A program made the position numbers and the translations under genes. A stretch of DNA of 64,000 nt from Sphingomonas spermidinifaciens. Its GTDB lineage: Bacteria; Pseudomonadota; Alphaproteobacteria; Sphingomonadales; Sphingomonadaceae. Under the pieces are notes generated by a model. The model saw only the letters and a list, made by a program, of their open reading frames with translations. It did no database searches and had not been told where the DNA came from. The stretch is taken from positions 1,922,001 to 1,986,000 of the forward strand of contig NZ_NWMW01000001.1 of assembly GCF_002351485.1 (NCBI RefSeq), written 5' to 3'. This document shows, one piece after another, positions 14,794-24,275 of this stretch. Position 1 is the first letter of the stretch. Every line of letters begins with the position of its first letter.

Positions 14794-17675
14794 CTATTGC
14801 ATGAAAGCGCGCTGGCGAGAGACGCATGGTTGGCACTGGCTTGCACTAAGGCAACTGTTCCTGGCTGCGGATTGACTCTCGTACTGGGTCAGCGACAGCC
14901 CTTCGACAACGGCGCAGCGCTGGTCGCTAGCGCGCATCGCCGCTAGCTGTGCATGCAGGCCAGACCATTCGCCGCCCGAACTTACCTGAAGCCCCTCCGA
15001 CGGTTGAGTAGTTTTGAAATTGAAATCGCCGCGTCGCTCCGTGTCGTATTCGTACATGTCGACTGCCCCCGGATCGAGCGCCTCGCGCTCGAGACCCCAC
15101 AAGTAGAGAGGACTGAGCGGAAGAGCGCGACCACGGACAGGATCGACTAGGTAGACGAGCTCGTCGGAGAACGGTTGCGAGCCTTCATAGTCCAGCACGT
15201 CAACAAAGGTCTGGGCGGAGCCGTGCAGCACTCGGAAAACTCCGACGTAGCTGCCAGGATGGAACCGCTTGGGGACCACACCTTCGAACACTCCCAGACG
15301 GTTCGTTTCGAATGCTCGCGCAACGTGGTTGCCGAGAAGACTGAGAATACCGATCCAATCAACTACTTGGCGCCAACCATGTTTTTCCGCATTTAGACCT
15401 GAAGTCCAGCCATCGATCTGCTCTATATTTTCCGGTTTGAGGAGAGCGGCAAGTGAGGTCGCGAAATCAAGCTTAGCTTGATTAGTGCCGACGACGTTTT
15501 TTAAGAGATGCCACAAAGGTCCTGCGGACCGCTGAGCGAAACCCTTAAACATGCTCCCGCCTCCCTTGGTGGCGCAGAAATCCGCATAAGCGAGATACGC
15601 TGCTAGCGTCAGAAGCGAGTCGGCTGCGTCGCGGCCCTTTTGAACGCGTTTGTCGGCATCACGTTCGGACACGAAGCGTGCAAGCGGTGCCGCCACCGGA
15701 TATGGCAACACCGAAAGTAGCTCGGAGAGTTCGCGCCACCCGGGAGAGCGCGCCCTTTCTTGGATCATCTGGACGTCGGAGCTGTCGACAATCGAGCAGG
15801 CGGACGCGCTAGCACCGAAGTCAAGGCCGAGATATGTAGAGCCGCCATCCTCATCGGAAGCAAACGTCATGTCGATGTGGAAAGGTTTTCCTTCCGCGAT
15901 GAAACCTTCAAAGCGATCGCTGCGGCCGTATATGAACCTGGGGATCGCCGTTCCGTCTTCCCTAACGGTCAGTTCGACCTCGATAGAACCTGCGAAACGT
16001 GTGTTCTTGGGTGTGTAGGCGCGAGTCTCGACGATATTGTGACGTGCTTCGAGATCGTCAGGGTCGAACGACGATCTCATGAAAAAGTATTCCAGAAGAC
16101 GCTTCGGCGGGCTGTTTAGTCGGACTTTCCAAAGGAGGAGGGTGCCGACAAGACCGCGCAGGCTGCTTGCAGAGGGTAGTAGCACACCTGCGTCAAACCC
16201 GTCGGCCGCGCCTCCAGCGAGTTCGAAAGCGAGCGGCCTAGCGCGCCGGATTTCGAGTTCGCCGTCGTCTGGTCGCAGGGCAAGGCAAAGTCGATTGTAG
16301 GTGACCGCCCGAAAATCGCCTTGCCCCTCCGTGTAGAAGCGTCTCGCGCACTCTGTCGCCAAACCCTTTGCAACGATTTCCTGGAAGTTCTCGCTGAGCT
16401 GCAGAATTTCCGCGTGCGCCAGTTCGACTTTTCCTAGGTCCCGTTCGAGCAGCTTTGAGAGCCAACGGATGTTCGAAGAGCCGCCGGATAGCAGGACGAC
16501 CGAGATTTCCTGACCCTTGAGTTCCTTAGCTGCGCGCTCAAGCGCTTTTTTTCACAGCATCCCGCAGCTTCGCCTTCCACACATTCTCCTCGAAGGCGTG
16601 GCGCAACATGCCGGCGTCGAGCTTAAGCGTCGCCATACGTGACGCGGGATCATACGGATCAACCGCAACTTGAATCGGGAACGGTGTGATGCCGGATAGA
16701 TCTGCCTGAAGATTCCAGTTGGCTATCAAGTTACACACCGACAATTTCGCGGACTCGACTGTCTGCAGGAGGCGTCGATAGTGACGATAAAAAGTTTGTT
16801 GCCTCTCTGCCAATTCGGTCAATTCGTCCGGCGTCTTGATGCGATCTGCACGCTCGATCGACTTTCTGACCTCTGCCCGAATGTCTTTCTCGACAGCCTT
16901 CATCATCAAATCCGCTGCGAGCAGCCGATTGATAGCGAACCCGCCGACCTGCACCGACTTAGCACTGAGTGGTCGACTGTTCACGCCCGACTGGCTCACA
17001 TCACCAGTCTTGGTCGTTTCGACGACGGAAATGTTGAATGTTCCGCCGCCGAAGTCTAGCACTAGGACGATGTGTTTGCGATGCTCTGCAATAATTGGAT
17101 GTCTGAGACCATACCGATAATACTGAAATACTGCGAACGGGTCGGGAAGAAAATCGATCTGCTCAAAGCGGCCGTGAAGTATTCGACGGATCGCACGGCG
17201 ATAGTTGGAGAGCCAGTTCTCCTCAGCCATGTCGATACCGCTAAGCGCAAGCGGTTCGGCTATCAGCAGGCTCTTCGGTAGCGGGCGGCCCTGAAGCTCG
17301 AGAGCGGAATTCACCTTCGTTAACAGGGCCCTGAAAAAGTCTTGTGCGATACCAGCTACCGTGGTGCGCGGAGCATGAGCCGTGCCGGAAGACCGCTTCG
17401 TTATCGCGTCTGGATCGTGTTGGCCCAGCTGAACCTTAAAGTCTTCGAGAAGCTGCTCTGGAGCGCTGCATTTCTCACGAGCGTCAAAGCCGATGTGGGC
17501 ACGCTTGTCGGAATCGTAGAAAATCGTCGTCGGTACCACGTTTCGCCCGTCAATCGGGACGAGGTTTACGGACGAGATAAAAGGCAACTTCTTAGTGGAC
17601 AACGCTTCCTCCCCTGCGGTTGCATTGAGCACGGGCGGGAAGAAAATGTCTATGCCCTCAGCGTTGGGAGCGCAG
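14794..17675 (-). pseudogene. Hsp70-family protein with unusual C-terminal domain, frameshifted and 5'-truncated
   Basis: One DnaK-like gene split into two frames. The upstream part (17675-16538) carries VVPTTIFYDSDKRAHIGFDA, phosphate-2 motif VLVLDFGGGTFNISVVE and helix segments of an Hsp70 ATPase domain, ending KLRDAVKKSA. Skipping one base of an A7 run (plus-strand T7 at 16546-16552) continues in frame as ALERAAKELKGQ..., the adenosine motif VVLLSGGSSNIRWLSKLL and a substrate-domain-like part, then a second phosphate-1-like motif YLGLDFGASASACSIVD. The 5' end, with the first phosphate-1 loop, is replaced by an IS3-family element at 17676. It looks less GC-rich than its neighbours. Confidence 0.75.
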
Positions 17676-17728
17676 TGAACCGCCCCGGGTTTGTCGGAGG
17701 CTCCAACTCCTGAGAAGGTGGAGCCTGT

Positions 17729-18955
<1,227 letters not shown>

Positions 18956-19068
18956 CTCACAACCCGCAGCCTCCGGCAAACCTGGGGCGGTTCAGCCTTT
19001 GACGGCATCCTTCATTACTTAGGCGTCCACGCGGCAATCATCCTAAAATGTAAAGCTCACGCGATCGT

Positions 19069-19443
19069 CTATGATGCCATCACGTCCTGGGCTTCCGCGC
19101 GGCTCCAACCTAACATTCCGGTGCGGATAGGCGCGCCCCTACCCTTCAAAGATAGGGGCAACCTGCGGCTGCCGGACGCCCATCGTGCTAACGCCTCGCT
19201 TACTGATAGCCTTGTCCGGGCGAGGTCGAGCACTTCGAACCGATCGTATGTCCCGCCGATGCAACGCGGTAGTTCGCCATTCTTAACTGCGCGCGAGAAC
19301 GTTGAAGGGTCAACGTTGAGCATCTCTTCAGCGTCTCGGCGGTTGATCCGCTTGTCGAAGTCGAACGTCGGGTAGGCAGTCACGTCGAATTGCAGTTGAG
19401 CGACCCTGTTGATCGTGGCCGGATCGATGAAGATCCGCGTCAT
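19069..19443 (-). CDS. Small helix-turn-helix protein (124 aa), excisionase-like
   Basis: Opens MTRIFIDPATINRVAQLQFD. The middle, NRRDAEEMLNVDPSTFSRAV followed by KNGELPRCIGGTYDRFEVLD (about residues 36-75), has the order of a MerR/excisionase-type winged HTH (HTH_17-like). The rest is basic with no other domain. The open frame continues upstream of the ATG at 19443 but that part is antisense to the neighbouring ORF. Located between an IS and a tRNA gene, it may be a leftover control or excision gene of an integrated element; the integrase itself is not seen. Confidence 0.5.
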   Translation of the reverse strand: MTRIFIDPATINRVAQLQFDVTAYPTFDFDKRINRRDAEEMLNVDPSTFSRAVKNGELPRCIGGTYDRFEVLDLARTRLSVSEALARWASGSRRLPLSLKGRGAPIRTGMLGWSRAEAQDVMAS

Positions 19444-20064
19444 CAGCGGGCCCGTGGAGTCGGGCTCCTGGCACCGCTGCCCGCGGTCTTCCCCGTCGCA
19501 ATCGAGGCGTTCCGAACCAACACCGACGGAGAGCTGGTGCCGGTAGAAGTCCCGGAGCTCGCGGATGGCGGAATGATCTGGTCCGGCAGGGACAAGCAGG
19601 GGAATACAAGCAAGAAACTCGTCATGCGGGCCACGGCCAGCGTGGCGCTGCACGAGGCGCTCGTAGCCATCGATGCAGCCGAGACCTACCCAGCCTCGCG
19701 AGGCGCCTTCCGGGATTTGCAGCGTTCGGGCGACCTGCCGACCATGCTCACGCGAGGGGTCAACATCACCAAGATGGGTGGCACGAAATGGTTCGCCCCC
19801 GAGCGACCCGCCCGCAATCCACCGGGCCCGCAGTTCATGCTAGTGGGCCTGAACCTCGACACCACCAACAAGCTGAACCCGCAGGATGCCGGGAAGGCAG
19901 GCGTGGCATTGAACTTGCGCGGTCGCGACGACGAAGACCGAGCGACTCTCGAACAGGTGATCCGTCCGCCCGCGAATGCGCTCAAACGACCTAGTCAGCA
20001 GGCAGCGAAGGCGGCACCTGAAGAAGCTCCTGCCGTCGCGGCTGGGAATTCGCCTACAGACTGA
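19390..20064 (+). CDS. Unrecognised ORF in accessory segment
   Basis: I do not recognise this protein. The convincing coding stretch starts around 19480 with AVFPVAIEAFRTNTDGELVP and includes LVMRATASVALHEALVAIDA, RSGDLPTMLTRGVNITKMGG and PGPQFMLVGLNLDTTNKLNP, ending in an Ala/Pro-rich tail. No signal peptide, membrane segment or catalytic motif. The start is unclear: TTG at 19390 overlaps the divergent HTH gene by 54 nt, and later GTG (19537) or ATG (19573) codons are possible. It may be the remaining 3' part of a longer gene whose 5' end was lost. Confidence 0.4.
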   Translation: MQLSDPVDRGRIDEDPRHQRARGVGLLAPLPAVFPVAIEAFRTNTDGELVPVEVPELADGGMIWSGRDKQGNTSKKLVMRATASVALHEALVAIDAAETYPASRGAFRDLQRSGDLPTMLTRGVNITKMGGTKWFAPERPARNPPGPQFMLVGLNLDTTNKLNPQDAGKAGVALNLRGRDDEDRATLEQVIRPPANALKRPSQQAAKAAPEEAPAVAAGNSPTD

Positions 20065-20594
20065 GATCCAGGTCACCGCCGGTGTCCAGCTCGCTCGGAT
20101 ACTCTATCAACAGCCCGGTCCGGCGAGCGCGTCGGTCACGATGTCGGTCATCGTCTCCTCGCAGAAACGTCCGCGCTGCAGCTTGGCCTGCGATCGAGCT
20201 TCCGGCCGGCGAAGAGCGGGCGGCGACGTAACAGAGCGTCGTAGTCTTCTAGCGTTCCTGCCAATTCCCGCTAGCCGCCTGTTCCTAGGGGCCTCGGTGA
20301 CGCGAGATTCAAAGTATGAACAAGCGTCGGCTTCTGAGAGCCGCAAAATTTGGCGGCGAGTGACCGCTTGTGGGTCGCGACTGCCGATCGATTGGCTTTG
20401 TCTATCCCGTGCCGCCGCCTTCTAACGTTCCCCTTTGAAGCCAGCCAACCGATAACGCCAACAGTTTGCGGGCGCCTAAAAAACCGCGGGCGGATATGAA
20501 ATATCCCGGGCACCCTCATTTTGAGTACCGTAATCAGGTTTGAGGGCACGTTAGCGGGTCAGCCCGCTGTTTCTAGCGGGTCCGGTCAGAAAAG
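20065..20594. other. Remnant region between accessory ORF and tRNA-Phe
   Basis: 530 nt without a confident gene. On the minus strand a possible decayed coding end is visible: frame A reads KLQRGRFCEETMTDIVTDAL and AGPG before a stop, and adding one G to the run at 20114-20116 continues LLIEYPSELDTGGDLDLSL to a stop at 20054-20056. I cannot name it. The rest, including the AT-richer stretch around 20450-20540, shows no ORF, tRNA or clear repeat. It is consistent with an eroded island edge. Confidence 0.4.
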
Positions 20595-20670
20595 TGGTGC
20601 CCGGGGACGGAGTCGAACCGCCGACACTGCGATTTTCAGTCGCATGCTCTACCAACTGAGCTACCCGGGC
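20595..20670 (-). tRNA. tRNA-Phe (GAA)
   Basis: 76 nt including an encoded CCA. The 5' acceptor strand GCCCGGG pairs with CCCGGGC; D-loop AGCTCAGTTGGTAGAGC; the anticodon loop CTGAAAA gives anticodon GAA; the T arm carries GGTTCGACTCC. Read on the minus strand, it is downstream of yacG by about 40 nt. Its 3' end faces the accessory segment at 14.8-20.6 kb, the usual orientation for tRNA-directed integration. Confidence 0.97.
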
Positions 20671-20710
20671 ACGGGCGTCGCGGCCGCTGGGGCCGCTGGG
20701 AGGGGGCCTC

Positions 20711-20896
20711 TTAGTCGCGCGAATCGCCCCTGTCCAGCCCATCCATCTCCATCGGATCGGCGGGCCGGCCGGGCAGGCGATAGCCCTCGCCCAGCCACCG
20801 CAGCAGGTCGCGGTCGCGGCATCCCTGCGAGCAGAAGGGCGCATGGTCGGCCTGGGCGGGGCGGTCGCAGATCGGGCAGCCCTTCGTCGTCTTCAT
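20711..20896 (-). CDS. yacG: DNA gyrase inhibitor / zinc-binding protein YacG
   Basis: 61-aa zinc-finger protein. The four ligands are Cys7, Cys10, Cys22 and Cys26 (CPICDRP ... FCSQGCRDRDL), followed by the conserved RWLGEGYRLPG. In E. coli YacG binds GyrB and inhibits gyrase. The start overlaps the stop of the RNase E/G-like gene by 4 nt. Last protein gene of the infA-maf-RNase-yacG unit. Confidence 0.93.
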   Translation of the reverse strand: MKTTKGCPICDRPAQADHAPFCSQGCRDRDLLRWLGEGYRLPGRPADPMEMDGLDRGDSRD

Positions 20897-21852
20897 CGCG
20901 GTTCCTCGGCGACGAACCGCGCGGCCACGCCGCTGCGCCGCGTAAGTTCGTCGGTCAGGTCGGGGCGGCGCGCCAGCCAGCGCGCCACGGGTTCGGGCAC
21001 AATATGGGTGTCGGGCACCGGCGGGGGAACCCGCTCCGCGATGCGCAGCGCCGCGCGCGCGGCGTGGCCGACCGGATCGGCGAGGATCGCCTCGGGCAGC
21101 GAGGCGCGGATCCGGCGACGTACGACCTGAAGGAAGCCGAAGCCGTTGATCGCCGTCCGCTCGAACGGCTGCGGCAGCGCGGCGTCGAGCGCGGCGGCGG
21201 CGGCATTGCGCTCGGCCTTGTCGGCCAGCGTCGGGAAGTCGATGCCGATCGAGCCGCCGATGCCGTGCCGCTCAATCGCCTGCGCCGCGGCATGCGCGGC
21301 GGCGATCGACAGGGCCCCGTGCGGCGGCGCGCCGTCGACATCGAACAACGTCATCGCCGGCGTCACCGCCATGCGCAGCCAGCCGCCGGGAAAGGCGATG
21401 TCGCCGGTAATCGCCTCGTCGAGCACCTCCGACCAGCCCGCCGCCTCGAACGCGTCGGGCTGGTGCGCATGACAGTCGATGACGGGGATGCCGGTCGCAG
21501 CGATGCGCTCGCGCAAGGTCGGGCCGGGGCGCGGCGCGCCCTCGGCAGGGACGGCCTTGGGCAACCGGCGGCGGCCGCGCTCGACAATCCCTTCGCGCAC
21601 GATGCGGATGGTGAGCGACGCGCGTTGGGTGATGCCGGGGGGCAGCGGCTCGACCAACGCCTCGCCCTGCCGGTCGGGCAGCGCCACCTTGCCAGTGCGC
21701 GGGCCGGTCCGCTCGATCAGGCGCGCGCGGGCGATCATGCCCTCATGCGGGCCGCTGGCCTCGACCTCGATCCGCGCCTTCCAGATGCGGCCGCGCGACA
21801 CGAGCGCCGCGCGCGCCTCACCGATCCCGGCCTCGAACAGCCACTCAGCCAA
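20893..21852 (-). CDS. Ribonuclease E/G family protein
   Basis: Short RNase E/G-like protein of about 319 aa. The catalytic-core region is recognisable: IGGSIGIDFPTLADKAERNA (compare IVIDFIDM in RNase G), with NGFGFLQVVRRRIRASL following. The N-terminal S1-like part is reduced (LAEWLFEAGIGEARAAL onward) and the C-terminal Zn-link region is minimal, so it is a degenerate or short paralogue of the kind found beside maf in alphaproteobacteria. Start taken as TTG at 21852, overlapping the maf stop by 8 nt; the frame upstream of that is antisense-like. Substrate unknown. Confidence 0.75.
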   Translation of the reverse strand: MAEWLFEAGIGEARAALVSRGRIWKARIEVEASGPHEGMIARARLIERTGPRTGKVALPDRQGEALVEPLPPGITQRASLTIRIVREGIVERGRRRLPKAVPAEGAPRPGPTLRERIAATGIPVIDCHAHQPDAFEAAGWSEVLDEAITGDIAFPGGWLRMAVTPAMTLFDVDGAPPHGALSIAAAHAAAQAIERHGIGGSIGIDFPTLADKAERNAAAAALDAALPQPFERTAINGFGFLQVVRRRIRASLPEAILADPVGHAARAALRIAERVPPPVPDTHIVPEPVARWLARRPDLTDELTRRSGVAARFVAEEPR

Positions 21853-22414
21853 GCGGGAAGCCCGCGCTTTCGAGCAGCGCGCGCGTGTCGAAGAGCGGCA
21901 GGCCGATGACGCCCGAATGGCTGCCCGACAGGAAGCGGACGAACGCCTCGGCCCGGCCCTGGATGGCATAGCCGCCCGCCTTGCCTAGCCCCTCGCCACA
22001 GTCGACATATCGGTCGATCTCGACCTCGGTCAGCCGCTTGAACGCGACCACCGTGTCGGACAGGCGGGTGCGCGCCCGCCCGTCGGTGCCGATGACGCAG
22101 ACGGCGGAGAGCGCATGATGACGGCGGCCCGACAAGAGGCGGAGAAGCTCGCGCTGGATCTCGGGCGTCTCAGCCGGGGGGAGGATGCGGCGCCCGACCG
22201 CGATCGTGGTGTCGCCAGCGACGACGATCTCGCCCTCGGCGCGGTCCACCGCGCGCGCCTTGGCCTCGGCAAGACGGAGGGCATAGGGACGCGGCAGCTC
22301 GCCCTTGAGTGGCGATTCGTCGATGTTGGGGGCAGCGACGCGCGCGGGCACCGCACCGATGCGCGCAAGCAGATCCCGCCGCCGCGGCGAGGTGGAGGCG
22401 AGCACGAGTTGCAC
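21845..22414 (-). CDS. maf: Maf-like nucleotide pyrophosphatase
   Basis: House-cleaning nucleoside triphosphate pyrophosphatase, 189 aa, hydrolysing non-canonical or methylated NTPs. Opening LVLASTSPRRRDLLARIG with the conserved SxxR is followed by NIDES, RLAEAKARAV, and VVAGDTTIAVG with the catalytic Asp. The C-terminal YAIQGRAEAFVRFLSGSHSG is typical. Part of the infA-maf-RNase-yacG unit. Confidence 0.92.
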   Translation of the reverse strand: MQLVLASTSPRRRDLLARIGAVPARVAAPNIDESPLKGELPRPYALRLAEAKARAVDRAEGEIVVAGDTTIAVGRRILPPAETPEIQRELLRLLSGRRHHALSAVCVIGTDGRARTRLSDTVVAFKRLTEVEIDRYVDCGEGLGKAGGYAIQGRAEAFVRFLSGSHSGVIGLPLFDTRALLESAGFPLG

Positions 22415-22440
22415 GGGGTCGCAGCCTTAGCGGCGCAGGA

Positions 22441-22692
22441 TCAGGACGACGACGGGCCGGGGCCGCCGCGACCGGGCATGAAGCGATAGGTGATGCGACC
22501 CTTGGTCAGGTCATAGGGGGTCAGCTCGACCAGCACCTCGTCGCCGACGAGCACGCGGATGCGGTTCTTGCGCATCTTGCCCGCGGTGTGCCCCAGGATC
22601 TCGTGATCATTCTCGAGCCGGACGCGGAACATCGCATTGGGGAGCAATTCCACCACGCGCCCACGCATTTCGAGCAGTTCTTCCTTGGCCAA
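22441..22692 (-). CDS. infA: Translation initiation factor IF-1
   Basis: Single S1/OB-fold domain, [20 protein letters not shown] onward with [20 protein letters not shown] and [12 protein letters not shown]. The core is the expected 72 residues; an 11-residue Gly/Pro/Ser tail makes 83 aa. Binds the 30S A site. First gene of the unit reading infA, maf, RNase E/G-like, yacG. The 176-nt gap upstream, divergent from the tonB-like gene, should contain its promoter. Confidence 0.96.
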   Translation of the reverse strand: MAKEELLEMRGRVVELLPNAMFRVRLENDHEILGHTAGKMRKNRIRVLVGDEVLVELTPYDLTKGRITYRFMPGRGGPGPSSS

Positions 22693-22868
22693 ACGCAGTC
22701 CTCACGGGGTTCGCAAAAGTCGCGGGCCTATACGCCCGGACGGCAAAAAAGGAAAGCGCCGCGGCGGCTTGGACGGGTAAGGGGCGAAGGCCGCCCCTCA
22801 GCCATGGTTCAGATGCCGCGCGGCACGACCTATATAATGACGATGGCGCGCAATTCGAGGGCGGTTCG

Positions 22869-23615
22869 GTGAGCTATACCGCGATGCAAGGGCGCGAGCG
22901 CGTGCCCGGCGCGGTCGGCGCGATCGTGGCGACTGCGCTGTTCGGCTGGGCGCTGATCGCGGGCCTGGGCTTCGATCCCGTCGCCCGCGTGGTCGAGAGC
23001 CTCAAGACCTTCGACGTCGCGCCGCAGCCGCCTCCGCCACCCGACCCCGTCATCCCTCCGCCCCGCCGCGATAAGCGACCCGAGGGCGAGGCGGCGCCGC
23101 CGAACCTCCGCTCGAAGGCCACGCAAGTGACCGCGCCCAAGCCGCTGGTCGTCCTTCCCCTGCCCCCGCCGCCGATCGTCGTCGCCGAGAAGCCGGGGCC
23201 GGGCATCCAGGCGACCAGCGGCGCCGCCGACGTGCCGGGGCCCGGCACCGGCGCGGGCGGGGTCGGCAACGGCTTCGGCGCGGGCGGCGAGGGCGATGGT
23301 GAGGGCGGCGGCTGGACTGACGAGACGCCGCCGATCCAGATCCGCGGCGACATCGCCGATGCCGACTACCCCGCGCACCTTGCCGATGCCGGGATCGGCG
23401 GGCGCGTGGGCGTGCGCTATCGCGTCGATCCCGACGGGCGCGCGCGCGACTGCCGTGTCACCCGGTCGAGCGGCACCGCCGAGTTGGACGCGCTGACCTG
23501 CAATTATATCGAGCGCCGCTTCCGCTTCCGCCCTTCCCGCGACGCGCGCGGGCGGCCAGTGGCGGCGGAGATCGTCGAGAATCACGAATGGGTACCCGAG
23601 GGAATGGGCAACTAG
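22869..23615 (+). CDS. TonB-like energy transducer
   Basis: Periplasm-spanning protein of 248 aa: a cytoplasmic N-terminus, one membrane anchor (about residues 13-30, VGAIVATALFGWALIAGLGF), a long Pro/Gly-rich linker (about 54-150, with PPPPPDPVIPPPRR) and a C-terminal TonB domain (GGRVGVRYRVDPDGRARDC, then LTCNYIERRFRFRPS). GTG start at 22869. A TATAAT hexamer lies at 22833-22838, about 30 nt upstream. No exbB or exbD is adjacent. Confidence 0.88.
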   Translation: MSYTAMQGRERVPGAVGAIVATALFGWALIAGLGFDPVARVVESLKTFDVAPQPPPPPDPVIPPPRRDKRPEGEAAPPNLRSKATQVTAPKPLVVLPLPPPPIVVAEKPGPGIQATSGAADVPGPGTGAGGVGNGFGAGGEGDGEGGGWTDETPPIQIRGDIADADYPAHLADAGIGGRVGVRYRVDPDGRARDCRVTRSSGTAELDALTCNYIERRFRFRPSRDARGRPVAAEIVENHEWVPEGMGN

Positions 23616-23640
23616 CGGCCTGCCAAGGGATCCGCATTCT

Positions 23641-23811
23641 TCAGCTCGGCAGGATATAGTAGAACAACATCGTCGTGACGAACCACGCTGCCGCGCCAAA
23701 ACCGGCACCGGTCACGACACTCAATAGCATCCTGTTCCACCGTCGATCAGCGGCCACCGCCACCATGAGCGAAAGCGTGAAGATGGCGAAGAAAGCAAGA
23801 ATACCAGCCAT
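23641..23811 (-). CDS. Small two-helix membrane protein (56 aa)
   Basis: Short gene. It reads MAGILAFFAIFTLSLMVAVA (first helix), then the basic turn ADRRWNRM, and a second hydrophobic helix from LLSVVTGAGFGAAAWFVTTM to LFYYILPS. The arginine-rich loop between two helices and normal GC-rich codon use support real translation. The gene lies between convergent tonB (ends 23615) and the NIPSNAP gene with 50 nt or so on each side. No function known to me. Confidence 0.6.
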   Translation of the reverse strand: MAGILAFFAIFTLSLMVAVAADRRWNRMLLSVVTGAGFGAAAWFVTTMLFYYILPS

Positions 23812-23864
23812 ACAAGTTCATCATCGTCGATTGCCCAAGTTGCCAGCGAGCGAGGGCAAGAGCC

Positions 23865-24275
23865 CTACTTTCCCAGCCGAATCGGCGGCGAGTAATCCGC
23901 CTGCGTCATGAAGATCGTCTCGACCCGCGCGACCAGCTTACCGTTCGCCTCCGACGCGGCGGCTACGCGCTTCCATTCGGGATCGGCGACGAAAGCGGCC
24001 CAGCTCTTCTCGCGCGCGGTGCGGTCGGGATAGGCGAGGACGTAGACGACGCGGCCGCCGGGCGACTTCTCGTTCGGCGCCTCGACCCAGTAGGCGACGT
24101 TGGTCATGCCGTGCTTCTCGAACAGCCCCAGCGTATGGCCGCGGAAGCGGGCGTTGAGCGCATCGAGCTTGCCCGGCGCGGCGTGGTAGATGCGCAGTTC
24201 GTAGGTGGCAGCGCGCGGATCGAGACGCGGCTGTGCGGCCTCGGCCAGCGCGAGCGTGGTCAGGGCAACGATCAT
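23865..24275 (-). CDS. NIPSNAP family secreted protein
   Basis: Exported protein of 136 aa with a ferredoxin-like NIPSNAP domain. Short leader [14 protein letters not shown], then TYELRIYHAAPGKLDALNAR, GLFEKHGMTNVAYWV and VYVLAYPDRTAREKSWAAF. Biochemical role unsettled for the family. The ATG overlaps the stop of the upstream symporter gene (ATGA), so it is translationally coupled to it. The longer open frame upstream is within the symporter. Confidence 0.85.
   Translation of the reverse strand: MIVALTTLALAEAAQPRLDPRAATYELRIYHAAPGKLDALNARFRGHTLGLFEKHGMTNVAYWVEAPNEKSPGGRVVYVLAYPDRTAREKSWAAFVADPEWKRVAAASEANGKLVARVETIFMTQADYSPPIRLGK

Noticed and set aside
16546..16552. Programmed -1 frameshift at the A7 run in the Hsp70-family gene
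   Set aside because: A -1 slip leads to the wrong frame; a +1 skip (or loss of one A) is needed, and the gene also lacks its 5' end, so decay is more likely than programming.
20595..20625. att direct repeat of the tRNA-Phe 3' end at the far island boundary
   Set aside because: I looked for the tRNA 3' sequence around 14557-14800 and elsewhere in the segment and saw no copy longer than about 9 bases.
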